Counted from the stretch's first letter, positions 11,654 through 22,679 are shown. The stretch is DNA of 64,000 nt from Ananas comosus (GCF_001540865.1 NC_033629.1:4700905-4764904); one strand, 5' to 3'. Made by a program: numbers and translations. The notes: generated by a model not told the origin, from the letters alone.

Positions 11654-12064
11654 CGTCTCGAACATGGCCTTGTTCCAACCAGAACATGGCCATGTTCCAA
11701 CTACCAACATGGCCATGTCGGTAGCCCGAACATGGCCATGTCTCGGCGTCTGGGTCGTTGGGCTCGGAGCCCAAACGTTAAAGCAGCCGGAACATGGCCA
11801 TGTTCTCGGGCACATGGCCATGTTCCTCCGTCAAAAACACGTCAAACTAGACGTCCCCACAAAAAAGATAACATCGTGAAGATATTCACGTGGGGTGCGG
11901 GGAATCCCGGAGGGGACACGTCTCTGGTCGTCCTCAACTCCATCCTCCTCGAAGGAGAGGGAAGGAAACGTAAAAATGAGGAAAACGAACCAAAATTAAC
12001 TCAAAAGAGAGGAGATAAACGTAGAACCACCGAGGAGGTGGTAATGGAACATGGCCATGTTCGG
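11654..12064. repeat. Cluster of GAACATGGCCATGTTC palindromes
   Basis: The 12-base palindrome ACATGGCCATGT occurs exactly at 11684, 11707, 11730, 11792, 11812 and 12049. Three of these (11682, 11790, 12047) extend to the perfect 16-base GAACATGGCCATGTTC. A one-base variant sits at 11660. Two more copies lie at about 23019-23054, at the matching place beside copy C. Spacing is irregular (about 20 to 60 bases), so this is not a simple tandem repeat. The role is unknown; protein binding sites or hairpins in a retroelement terminus are possible. Confidence 0.85.
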
Positions 12065-12369
12065 GACGACTTCCGATGGGCTCTCGATTGGTTTTAAGCA
12101 AAAAAGCCCAAAACCACGTTCCGAAATTTGGTGTTAAGAGCCCTATGCACGGTATCCAGCCTTGTGACAGTTGCTGGGTGGTCTTTTTGACCTTTTCGAG
12201 TCTTGTGCTGGTTTGTGAGCTTGGAGCGTTAAACGTTTCCAGGTCACACAATGTGGATACTTCGAAGCCTGGAGGCACTGCAAGCAACCCGCGACGATTA
12301 AGAGCTGACGAAGCTGAAAAGAGCCCAGTTGGCTTTGTGGCGGGAGCCTTTAGTGCACGGGATTCTTCC

Positions 12370-13080
12370 GTTGGAGAGCTTCGGTCTTCAGTGTAAAGAA
12401 ATCGAAACGCTTATCGAAGAGGAGGGCTTCCTAAACTTCGTGATAGGCGTTTACGAGGCGCACGAGGAGCAGCGAGGCGCTTATCTGGTTCTACAGCAGA
12501 TACTTCTGGTGCTGTTTAGCCAGGTTCGTGCGAAACTTGTGTGCCAAGTTATCTAAGTACTTACGACGGCCCCGTAATCACTCGGGCTTTCCGTATTAGC
12601 ACATGAGTATCACAGGTATAGCGCATGCTTTGCGCCAGAAGACTTGTAGGAGGCTGAATTAGAAGTTGACTACTATCGGCCTGATATCCAGATAGAAACT
12701 CATGTGAGCGCTGGGGACATCGATTAGTTTATTCAGCAGTTAAGCCCCGTTGCCCATGAACAAGAAATAGCACTGGAATAAGTTGAGAGCTATTAGGTGC
12801 GTCTCAGCTTTGCTCGGTAGGAAGAACGCGTGCTTGTTGTGGCCCCGAGGGGTGCCGCTATGCGAGCCAGACTATTTGGGGAACAACTCTTTTAGAACGT
12901 CGACTAGGGAGTCAAGGGAATCGAGACGGTCGCGGTACGCTATACCCCGGAAACTCTAGCCGCGGCAGGGCCCTTGGTTCAGATATTGCTTGAGCTAGAG
13001 GGCTAGGCCGCCGTAGGGGCCATTGAGGTACCCTTTATGTATACCCTTAAGGGCGTGGTGGCTATTAAGAAGATTTAAGC
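12370..13080 (+). pseudogene. Gene 3, inverted copy A-prime
   Basis: Counterpart of the minus-strand gene at 10600-11540. The N-terminal part, through EEGFLNFVIGVYEAHEEQRG and on to CQVI at about 12553, is open here, then stops accumulate. Five stops sit at the same codon as in the other arm (TAA after CCG; TAG after GTG/TTG, GAY, TAT and CGG). Genes 2 and 1 are missing, and within about 130 bases the LTR-like segment begins. Unrecognised family. Confidence 0.45.
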
Positions 13081-14024
13081 CTCGGTGAGCCAGGTGAAGG
13101 TGCTGCCAGCGGTTTTTACGATGCGTCGGCGGCAATTGGTTGAAAGATCGAGAGCAGCGGCTATGGCAGTGCTGTTTTGTTCTCGAAGCTGTTCGAGCTA
13201 TTTGCCTGAGGAAGACAGTGCGGGGTTCGGGTGTAGAAACCAGCCAAAGCCCGTGCGGTTGTCTGGCAGCTTACCTGTTCCAAAGAGGACATGTAAGTTC
13301 CGCAGTGTTAGGTATGTTTCGCGCTCCAAGGTTTGTCTTTGTTATGAGTTGTTGCTAACATATTCCTTCCATAGTTTGTTGTATTGTGTAGGATACAATA
13401 ATGTTCGTAAGGCTAATCTAAGTAAAAGAATGTAGTGTGAACGTATAATGTAAAATGTAATGTTTAATGTAAGAAAATGTAAGTATGTAGGTTTATGTTA
13501 GTTCAAGAAAGTTAATAACGTAAGAACCAAGAAAAGTAAAAATATGGGGATTCATCGGCTGAGCCCTATGACGATAGACCAGAGCTACCGTCCCGCGATT
13601 GATGCCTCGATACGGGAACGGAGCGCGGCGGCGCGGCGAGTGCACGCTTGGACATTGTGGGGTTTTGTTGCACCCCACTCTTGGTTGAGGTACCAAGGGT
13701 CACCCATGCCGGTGGGTTCCCTTTTCGAGCTGGTTATCCAGGCTCCTCCGTGACGTTAGTATAATCAGGTTTTTGTAGATGTCTATATATATAGTAGTAC
13801 ATTAATACGTTGATTATCTATTGTACGGAGTGCTTATACGTTATACGTTTAGTACGTTGAGTACTTTCATCTAATAACTAAGATGAGAAATAAAAATTGG
13901 TAAGAAATGAGAATCGGTTAGAAATAACGATTAGTAAGAAATGTAATAATCGATAAGAAATCGCACACGATAAAAAACTGTAATCGGCAAGAAATAAGAA
14001 ATCAGAAATGAGAAATAAGAAATA

Positions 14025-14050
14025 AGAAATAAGAAATAAGAAATAAGAAA
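14025..14050. repeat. (GAAATAA)n short repeat
   Basis: Several perfect copies of AAGAAATAAG-type units, set within a longer degenerate AAGAAAT-rich stretch from about 13890 to 14060. Confidence 0.7.
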
Positions 14051-14305
14051 TGATTCCCATGAGTGTGGAATCGGTATAATCAGAGTAAACGGTAAGAAAG
14101 AATACCAATGTAATGGAATTGGTGATACGGTAGGCTGAGCCAGAATTCAGTTAGTTAACGCCTATCGGGCGCGAGTTAGTCCGAGCTCCACTTCCTTGAT
14201 AGTGTACGTGGAGTCGGAATTTAGGAGAGCTGACATCCAGACGGTGCCCCACTCCTTACGGTAGCTTGGGACCTGGTGTTCAGAGAGCTCGAGATCGAAT
14301 ACCGT

Positions 14306-14475
14306 ATGGCCCGCTCCTCTTGGTTGTATGGGCAACTTAGTGACAGCCCGCTCCTCTTGGTTGTATGGGTGTCATACTAAGAGTAATCGGTAGAGAAAAT
14401 GGCCCGCTCCTCTTGGTTGTATGGGCAACTTAGTGACAGCCCGCTCCTCTTGGTTGTATGGGTGTCAATACTAAG
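14306..14475. repeat. 93-bp tandem repeat with an inner duplication
   Basis: Units start at 14306 and 14399 (ATGGCCCGCTCCTC). Each unit itself contains two copies of GCCCGCTCCTCTTGGTTGTA, followed alternately by GGCAACTTAG and GGTGTCA, so the repeat has two levels. Confidence 0.9.
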
Positions 14476-14574
14476 TGGACACGCGCCAGCGTTCGGAATA
14501 GATGACGTGATCGTCGGAAGTAAGGATCCCTAAGGCCTTAGGTAAAGAGTAATGAGTTCCCAACCAGAATTGGG

Positions 14575-14905
14575 ATACCTTAACTGGATAGATCCAGGTT
14601 CGGAAATGAGTTGGATTCAATTATGAAATCCAAGCAACGAAAGTATGAGTATCGGATCCAACAATTGTGATCCAGGTAATGAGAAAAGATGGATCCAAGT
14701 GAACTGAGATCCAAGAAATGGAAATAAAGTGTTGGATACAAGAGATTGTAATCCAAATTACGGGAAGAGCAATTGGATACAAGTAATTGTGATCCATGTA
14801 ATAGTGAGAACAAGTTGGATACAAGAACTGCGATCCAAGTAACAGTAAGAACAAGTTGGATACAAATAATTGTGATCTAAGTTACGGTGAGCTACAAGAA
14901 TGAAA
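14575..14905. repeat. About 42-bp minisatellite (GGATACAAG-GATCCAAGTAA)
   Basis: About eight degenerate units built on TTGGATACAAG, then TGTGATCCAAGTAA, then GTGAGAACAAG. The last three are 41-42 bases long and closest to one another. Degenerate GTACGTAA-rich repeats follow to about 15300. Confidence 0.8.
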
Positions 14906-16080
14906 TGTTACGGTGCAAGAAATGAGATGAATCTCAAGTAATTAGAATCAAGTGTAAGTATAGATCCGTATACAGAATACGTAAGTAATAATCGTAGAGT
15001 TAGTACGTGAATATATAGTAGATCAAGTACGTGTATCAAGTACACAAATGAATTGTATGTAGAATATGTACGTAAATTGAATACGTAAGGACTGATCGTA
15101 TATGAGATACGTAAGTAAACTGTAGATCGAGTACATTTAATTGTAGTTGAGTACATAAATGAATCGTAAGAAAGTAATCCAGTTGTACGTAAGGTAAATC
15201 ATAAAGATATAGTTTAGTATACGTAAGTGAATCGTAAAGATATTGTACATTGTACGTAAGAGTAATCGTAAAGATGAAATACAGTAATCGTACGTAGTTA
15301 TACTTTGGTGTGATAAGACTCTGTATTTCCGCTGGATCAGCGAAGCCATTTGTGTTGGGTGGAATTTAACGAGAGACTAACGAATAACAGTGAACGTTAG
15401 CCGGAAGGCGCCGTGGGCATTGGGCCAAGCCGGGCTAAAACGATTATGAGTGGTTGGCACACAGCTTAGCGCCGTGGTTTTTAATATCCAGATGCCAATA
15501 CACAGTGCCACGAGGTTTAGGTAAAAGTACTAAAATGTTACAGCGGAGCCGGAAGGTCCACCTTTGATTCGGATTTACGGACAAAGAAATTATTGAAATG
15601 TTACCGAGCTGCTTAGCGGCTTGGCTGAAGTGGTTGCGCAAGCAAATGGATCGTTAATCCAAATGCCTCCCAGTTTAATCTAGTTTGGGATGATAAAATG
15701 TTTTGGGATAAGCCTCGGGATTATACGTTAATTGGAGGTTTATTAGATTTAATTTACCTCGTTGTATGATTGTTACGAGTAATCTCCGATAATCTTGTGA
15801 ATTTCGATTCCTAATTCGGTTTAGGGTTTTCGAATGGTATTACACTTGCGGCGCTGCTTTCGTGCGGCGAGTTTGCCGGCGTGCTCTCGAGCTTGGCTGC
15901 GGAGGTTGTGCAAGCGTTCGAGCGAGAGGTGGTTGGGAGTTTAAAAATCTCTCTCTAAACCTCTCTACTCTCTCTAGAAATCTCTCTCTTTCCTCCCAAA
16001 GAAGGGGAGAGGTACGCACGCACACTACGAAACTCCGACGTACCAAACTCCCTCCTTCTTCTTGTTACCGAAGAAAATAT

Positions 16081-16885
16081 TAATGTCGGAGGTTGTGATA
16101 AATGAAGCCCGTCGAGCTTTAGACTATAGAAAGCGGTCTCGAGGGACTTGTAGGCAAACTCGAGTTTAAACTGTCAGTATAAGCCAAAATGAATTGCTCA
16201 GGTTTCTTCAAAATTATAAAATCAAAGCTGGGGCAAACCAGCGGCTTTTGACATGGCTTGACATTAGAAATAGTCTATTGACAACCTAAAATAAAAAGTG
16301 GAAGGCCCACAGTCTTACTGTACTTTGAAATTTAGATCGGAGTATTTTTATTAAAACCAAGTAGGAGGTCAAAAGTATTAAAAGACTGTAACATGTAAAG
16401 ACGATTAAATAGACAGGGCAAAGGCTGTCTTTTAAGATTTAGAAGACAAAAATAAGGCTAAAGTCGTGTTCAGTGGAGACTGAATACAAAATGAAGAGAT
16501 TTAGGTTATTTTTATCATAGAGTGTGATAAAAATAAAAATATAGTTTTAGGCCATATAATGTGGAAGACAGAACCGAGGGCTTTCCACTAGCTAAATAAG
16601 AATGTTAGCTAGCACCGCATTATGGAGTTCTCGATCAGGTACGGGTTTTACTGCAGTATGCAGAGGTCAAATAATTCAAGGTTGTAGGCCTACCCGTAAT
16701 AGGTCAGCGGATGAACGTGACCCGTGCTGCTCGTGAGGTACATCCATAACTTATTGCTGAGTCCCGGAAGTTGAGCGGTGAACGGTGAACGAAGATACCC
16801 ATACAGTACGTACGCACGTTTACGAGATGATTACTTGCTTACACACCGTGGACATAGATTGTATCGGGACTTCGCTTGAGGTAGC
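16081..16885. other. Retroelement internal segment with no recognised gene
   Basis: It lies between the left LTR-like segment and gene 2 of copy B. No open frame of note, no clear primer binding site and no protein match were seen. Confidence 0.3.
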
Positions 16886-16889
16886 TAAT

Positions 16890-17370
16890 CTTGGTATGGA
16901 CGGTGTTACAGTCCGAGGAGCCGAACCCACCTGAGGAACCGAACCCGGACTCGCCGCTTATGGGCAGGCGAACCGCGACTAGCTCAGTGGAGGCCGACCG
17001 CGCCGTAGTCACGCGCAGGGCGACTATGTCCTTGTATACCCCGGGGAGGTACTACTCCGCCCCCACGACCTCAGCTGCGCCGACTGCCTCATTTGCTCCG
17101 GGAACAACCTGTCAGCGCCGAATACACGGGAAGAACAGGCGTCAGCATTGTAAATGGAACTGCAACGAATGTGACGCCGCGAGCTACTGGGGCCGGAGGT
17201 GTCTATTGCGTAACGATACCGGGTGCCGGGGTGCTGACACTAGCGCCTATGAAGCCCCCGGAGGACCTTGGTCTAACAGGGGCGCTTGGTGGCGTGCTAT
17301 CGAAGGAGGGGAACAGAACCCCCAGGTCGGTCGTCGAGTGCAAGGAGGGCGTGCACCCGTAGAGGTACGA
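16890..17370 (+). pseudogene. Gene 2, copy B
   Basis: The plus-strand frame begins WTVLQ (16893 onward) with DSPLMGRR and an Ala/Thr-rich part. After a frameshift near 17095 it continues in the frame from 17093 through SAEYTGRTGVSIVNG and GGVYCV to PMKPPED. That second frame stays open for 89 codons to 17362. The N-terminal frame also stays open to 17424, but the continuation there is not conserved with the other copies. It is convergent with gene 1 of the same copy. Family unknown. Confidence 0.45.
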
Positions 17371-17379
17371 GACGGGTGT

Positions 17380-18285
17380 CTCGAGACAGTTTCTGAAGCC
17401 GCTTTCAGCACTCGAACTTGTTGACGTGACGGGCTATATAGGTGCCAGCTTCAGGGGCGTTCTTGGTAAGCCGGGACAGGGGCAGTAGAAATTGGTGCAG
17501 ACCCTGTGTCAGATATGATACCCTCTTGAGGACGAGCATCAAACGATGGCTTGCTAGGGGGACAGAGTTAAACGCTTTAAAGAGGAAGTTGAAGGTGAAG
17601 AGCCACAATCCCTTCATCAAAGGTTTGTGAAGTAAGAATTTGAGGAGGGTCTCGTAACCACCTTCCAGTCTCCCGGCTAGGGCGAAGTTGACGAAGGTGG
17701 TATGGAAGCGACGGAAGAGCTCCGTTACCCACCGCTCCCCATGGAACAGGACGAGGTTCCTTATATCCCCAGGAGTTTCTCCCAGAGGTATCTCAGTTAG
17801 ATCCTGAGGTGGTGGCTGCCGAGGTGGAAGGGGGGAAGTTTCCAACCACCGAATTTGAAGTACTTAAATTAATCTTTGCAGTCGCGTGCGAGGATGAGGT
17901 GAAGGAGCCGGCAGCAAAGCCCACAACGGCTTGGGCTTCGACAGCCTCCGCGTGAACGGCCGCCCCCTGTCCGTCGGTGGTCTTGGCGGTGATATGGGAG
18001 TGGGAGTCGGCGATGGCCGCGCGCGCGGCTTCCACGCCCACCTAGCGCCGAGAGACAGTGACAACGCCAGCGGCGGCGGCGGCAAACGGCGAGGTGCTTA
18101 GGGACCTCGCCGAGCTTGACCCGGAGGATCGCGACGTAGCGCGGGTTGTAGCGTCGCTGGACGAGTGCGTCGAGGACGTGAAGGAGGCTAGAACCGACGA
18201 GCCCGATGCGTCTTCCGCCATGGCCTTGTCTGGATGCATACATTGCAGAACCCCTGTAAACGAGGACTTTTCGTTGTTGAGCCAA
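17380..18285 (-). pseudogene. Gene 1, copy B (best preserved)
   Basis: The minus strand begins near MHPDKAMAEDASG (18239), runs through a Ser/Ala-rich part with a stop near 18042, a second part with AEAVEAQAVVGFAAGSF, and then an uninterrupted 146-codon frame (17845 to 17405). That frame contains WVTELFRRFH, LEGGYETLLKF, AFNSVPLASHRLMLVLKRV and LTKNAPEAG. Two positions that are stops in copies A and C are sense codons here (Tyr or Ser), so this copy is closest to an intact protein. The C-terminal half looks mostly alpha-helical. I do not recognise it. It sits just inside the right LTR-like segment and runs antisense to gene 2. Confidence 0.5.
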
Positions 18286-18299
18286 TCAATAGAATTAGG

Positions 18300-20540
18300 C
18301 TATTGAAGAATTGCAAGTGTTTTAATTTGCTGAGCTGCTACTTTAGCCCGCCTTCGTGTGTTCACAAGATCAAGACCTGAGAATCGCAGCGCAGCAGCCG
18401 GCGGTTGTGTTGGTGATGCTCGGTTCTTTGCTCACAGTGAATCTAGGCAGATATAAGTGTCGATCTCTGTATTGTAGTAGAGGCTGTGTTAGCTAGTTGA
18501 AGGCGGTGGCGGCACCCAAGTGCAAGTGAGTGCGGGGATATTAGAATCCCAAATGGTTGGATCCCAGAGGATCCAGTAGGATATGAGAGAGAAATGAACG
18601 AGAATGCGAGACTATGGTGAAATAGACAGTGCGGGGCTCTGGCGGTGGTTAAACCAGGCCAAGCCCGTGCAGCCTGTCTGCGACTTGCCTGTCCTGGAGG
18701 GGACAGGCGGGTTCCGATTCGGTTGTCTAGTACATATTCTTAAATGGGTCCTTTAGTTAAGTATTTATGTGCTAGTGTTCCTCGTGGTGGTCACGGTTGT
18801 TTATTCTCGTTCTATGTTCATACTATGTATGTTCATTTATTTCTCTCTTTCAGATAGATAATGTAAGTAAATTGAATTATGTAAATTAAGGTAGAAAATG
18901 TAAGAAGGTCTTGTATACATGTTCGTGAGAGTTTGGAGTGGGGATATGTAGTAGATGAGAGTTTATCTTTCCTACTGTCGATTACGTTTTTCCATCTATG
19001 GATTACGTTGATCCCGCGATCCGGGAATGGCGCTAGGAGTGCGAGCGGTCCCTGTGAGCTTGAGCCTGGACATTTTTCACCCCACTCTTGATAGAAGGTA
19101 TCAAGGGTCACCCAAGCCGGCGGCTGAGGCGGCCAGAGGGGTGATCCAGATTCATCCGTGTTCATCTATTTGTCTATCTATCTAAACCTTTCGATACTTT
19201 TGTCCTATCATTTCGATGGGATGACACGGGCTTAGTATATATACATCTTACGTATGTGTTGTTTCATCTATTAGTTGATCGGGCAGTATACAGGTTTTTC
19301 ATTTCGATAAATGAACAAGTAGTTAGAGCACCGAGTGAGTGATTAAGCGGGTGATGAGCGTATCGGTAGAGCTGCGCATCCCTCTGATTGAGTTTGATGC
19401 TTAGGCTCTGGCAGACGCCCTGGGGTGTATCCGGTAGGGAGCCCTGGGGTTTATCCGGTAGGGCTAGGGTACCCTGGGGTTTATCCGGTAGGGAGTACTG
19501 GCTGAGGCCTCGCGTGATGAACACACCTCGCTGGTAGTGTTCAACCCTTGTCTGTTAATCATGTTAGGTTAAGAGGGTGGAGTTCCCATGGGATAGGAGA
19601 TCCCGATGATAGTGGTATTCAGTTACACAAATTATATGCGATGCTGAGTGTTACGGTGAGCAAGAAACAAATAATTGTTGATCTACGGTGAGCAAGAAAA
19701 CAAAGTTGGTAACGTAGTAAGAAAGTAGCGATGTGATATCCTAATGTTCAGAGCTGGGTTAGGAATAATTAGGTGATATAGGGTGTTGATTTTGTATTAT
19801 ACTATAGTCTATCCTTTCGTATTCCTTTCCGTTACGTGTTAATAGGATATTACGTACACTTGTGTTCTACGTTACAGAGTTTTATGATTCTGTATTCTCC
19901 CTCGGGCTAACGAAGCTCTACCAGTGGTGGGTGGAGAACCACTACGGCGCTACCATCTTTTGAGCTAGAGCGACGGGAACCAGCTGCGAAGCTGAAGAGC
20001 CCAGCTAGGCTTGGGAATTCGAGAACCAAGCCGCTATAAAAGTGTGGGCGAACAGCATAGCTGCTTGGCAGAAGTGGCTGCGCAAGGCTCTGGATCGTTA
20101 AACTAAATGCTGGATAATTTTATCTAGTTTTGAGATCTAAAGGTTTTTAGGGCTTAGGCACGGGATCCAACCTTTGCTACCCCTTTAGGCACCACGCTCG
20201 AAGTTTACGCTCGAGTTTGGTAGCGGGATCGAAGTTATCCAAGGTAAGTTTGGTAAAGATTCGTTATTTTGGGTTAGAGTTCTTTAGGTGGTACCTACTC
20301 AAACTTCGAATGGAGTTATGGTTCGAGGTTCGTACGAGATCGAACTTCCTCTCTCCCTTCTTCTGCTAGAAGAAGAAGAAGAACCAGAAGAGGAAGGAGA
20401 AGAAGAAGAAAAGGAAGAAAGGGAAAAAGACGAAGAGAAGAAAAAAAGGAAAGCAAGATATCTCTCTCTCTCCCTTTCTCTCTCGTTTACTCTGTTTACC
20501 CTCTCTCTCTCTCCAGGGGGTGGACAGTATATCCGGTAAA
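18300..20540 (+). repeat. LTR-like segment, right of copy B
   Basis: Direct-oriented partner of 13180-16080. It includes GACAGTGCGGGGC at 18628, CACCCCACTCTTG at about 19079, and a purine-rich (GAA)n block followed by CT repeats at 20370-20515. Codon-like structure is absent. Together with the left segment it brackets copy B as a retroelement with two LTRs; the ends are not resolved. Confidence 0.5.
19410..19500. repeat. Tandem repeat CCCTGGGGTTTATCCGGTAGG
   Basis: Three copies of CCCTGGGGTKTATCCGGTAG, separated by short spacers (unit about 25-30 bases). Confidence 0.85.
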
Positions 20541-20579
20541 ATGTTTATCCGGGGAGTTGAAAGGTAGATAATTTGTCGA

Positions 20580-20935
20580 AAGTGACCCGACTAAAGCGTC
20601 ACTCCCTGGTCAGGATCGAGCCCCTCTGGCCAGGGGCTCTCGGAAGGTAGAGCCCGTCTTCCCTAAAGCGCAAGCCCTTGACCAGGGACGGACTCTCTGG
20701 CCAGGGGCCCTCTGACCAGGAACAGGCTCTCTGGCCAAGGGCTCTCAACCTAAAAGCCCTGAATCGGTTTAAAGCCGATAAGAGCGACCCGATTGCAAGC
20801 CCCTGGTCAGGAAGGGACGGTTCCTGGCCAACGGAGTTCTTAGGGGCGTTAGGGTCGGACTACCCTGGCCAGGGAGGGACGGTCCCTGGCCAGGGGCTCT
20901 CGTTAAAACGAGATCACGTCTAAAACGTGACGACG
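20580..20935. repeat. Array of CCTGGCCAGGG palindromes
   Basis: About nine exact or near copies of the palindrome CCTGGCCAGG, some as the perfect CCCTGGCCAGGG, spaced 20-50 bases apart and often followed by GGCTCTC or GACGG. It lies left of gene 1 of copy C, between that gene and the LTR-like segment. Like the ACATGGCCATGT cluster it is a set of palindromes centred on TGGCCA, but the flanking bases differ. Confidence 0.8.
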
Positions 20936-21179
20936 AGAGCGCCTGGAAAGGAATTACGTGGAATGCGTAAAATTAGTGGAAGCCTGAAAGGTTTCGGATG
21001 TGCGAGCTGTTAATCATCTAAGATTCGCTTCAGATTAGGAGTCTAAAGCTCTTAAGTGAAAGAATGTCAGCGCAACAAAGCGTTAACACCGCCTCAATCG
21101 CCCAATTCCACTAATTGGTTCAACAACACAAAGTCCTCGGTTACCGTGGTTCCTCTGTGATGCACACATCTAGGCAAGG

Positions 21180-22110
21180 CCGTGGTGGAGGGCACCACGG
21201 TCTCGTCCGACCTGGAGGCCACCACGGTCTCGGACGACCCGGATCGCTCCACGTCCTCAATGCTCACGTTCATTGACTCGATTGGTCAGTCCAGTTCGCC
21301 GAGGTCCTTGAAAACCTCGCCGTCCACCGCCGCCGCCGACGCTGCCGTCAACTTCCGGCACCAGGCGGGCACGGGAGCCGAGCGCGCGGATTACGCCGAC
21401 TCCCACACCCGTAACGCCGTCGAGGCCGCCGCCGCGTAGGGGGCGGTCGTTCACAAGGAGGCCGTCGAAGCCCAAGCCGCTATGGGCTACGCCGCCGGCT
21501 CCTTTACCTCGCTCTCGCAAGCAACTGCCGAGAATATTCTAAGTTCTTCAAGTTGGGTGGTTAGAAACTTCCCCTCTTTCACCTCGGCAGCTACCACCTC
21601 AGTACCTAACTGAGTTACCTCTGTGAAAAAACTCCTATAGATATGGAGCCTCTTTCTGTTACACATAGAGCGGTGGGTAACGGAACCCTTTCACCGCTTT
21701 CACACCACCTTCGCCCACTTCGCTCTAACCGAAAGACTGGAAGGTGGATACAATATCCTCCTCAAATTCTCCCGCTACAAGCGTTTAATGAAGGAGCTGT
21801 GCCACTTCGCTTTTGACGTCCTCTTCAAAGCGTTCAACTCCGTCCCCCTAGCGAGCCATCGCCTGATGCTCGTTCTTAAGAGGGTGTAGTATCTAACACA
21901 GGGCCTCCAACAAGCTCTACTGGCCCTGGCCCGGCTAACCAAGAACGCTCCTGAAGTCGGCTCCTAAATATTCCGGCACGTTTATAAGTTCGAGTGTTGG
22001 AAACGACTCCAAAAACTAGCTCGTAACACCCGCCTCGTACCACTACGGGTGCACGCTCTCTTCGCGCCCGCAGGCTCTTCCTGTTCCCCTTCTTTGCTGG
22101 AACGCCATCG
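21180..22110 (+). pseudogene. Gene 1, copy C
   Basis: It starts MVEGTTVSSD at 21182 and is open for 85 codons. It continues past a TAG through HKEAVEAQAAMGYAAGSF, several stops, WVTEPFHRFH, LFKAFNSVPLASHRLMLVLKRV and, after two stops, RHVYKFECWKRLQKLARNTR. The frame is the same as in copies A and B. The TAA near 21967 is shared with copy A but is Tyr in copy B. Unrecognised family. Confidence 0.5.
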
Positions 22111-22510
22111 AGCCCCCCTGTCAGTTCAAGGTTTTTCGGAGGCTTCATGGGCTCATCCGTCAGGCTCTCGGTCCCTGGGCACGCTACACATTAGACGCCA
22201 CCCCTCGTAGCGCGTTCTTTGACACTCGTATTCCGCTCTACCACGAAGTACACACCAGTCCGCCCAGTATAATCGGCAGTCACGGGTCTCCCTAACAGCG
22301 GACGGAGCTGACATCGTAGGCGGGGCCGCCGAGGCTCCGTCAAACCATCTCAAGGTGGACGACGGTATAGGTGCCCTGCACGCTACCGCGGCGTAGTCGA
22401 ACTCCACTGGGCCAGCCGAGGCTCACCAGCTCACAAACGGCCAGTTCGCCTCGCTGGACGACTCCAGCTCCTCGCACTGTAGCACGGTCTATACTCAATT
22501 AATTTCGTTA
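22100..22510 (-). pseudogene. Gene 2, copy C
   Basis: The minus-strand frame begins TVLQ (about 22490), passes VEFDYAAVACRA and an Ala-rich part, and reaches DYTGRTGVYFVV (about 22265) and GGV-stop-CV. It aligns with copies A and B but is the most diverged, with one stop in the conserved end. Convergent with gene 1. Confidence 0.4.
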
Positions 22511-22679
22511 GTATGCGAAGACGTACTACATCTGAATTCTTTAAAGTACGTAAATGGAACATCAGCAAGCGATGATAAACACGTAACCATATCATCCCTG
22601 GTTCACTTGCCCAACCACATCTATGCGCTCGTATCAATACACCACTCACATAACGGACGACTTCGTTCATCTCTCGATC

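Larger units (their letters stand above)
10600..13090. repeat. Large inverted repeat (arms 10600-11690 and 12040-13090)
   Basis: The two arms are reverse complements at roughly three quarters identity by eye. Examples: TACGACGGCCCCGTAATCA (minus strand near 11265; plus strand near 12560), CCATGAACAAGAAATAGCA (near 11070 minus and 12755 plus), and the AGCGTTAAACGTTT tract near 11490 and 12225. The spacer of about 350 bases holds the palindrome cluster and an open, purine-rich tract. The arms hold gene 3 in opposite directions. The likely origin is two family members inserted head to head. Confidence 0.75.
13180..16080 (+). repeat. LTR-like segment, left of copy B
   Basis: It aligns in the same orientation with 18600-20540. 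Shared landmarks in order are GACAGTGCGGGG (13219 / 18628), CACCCCACTCTTG with a following AAGGGTCACCC (13672 / 19078), a CTGTATT then AGCGAAGCC/ACGAAGC tract (15320 / 19890), and GGATCGTTAA after a TGCGCAAG tract (about 15634 / 20080). Both end in CT-rich leaders (15940-15990 / 20460-20515). The direct repeat flanking copy B supports a 5' LTR. Inside lie several minisatellites. Exact TG and CA ends could not be fixed. Confidence 0.5.

Noticed and set aside
11618..12097. 159-codon plus-strand frame with HGHV/TWPCS repeats
   Set aside because: The peptide repeats are just the ACATGGCCATGT palindrome read in different frames; both strands are open for the same reason.
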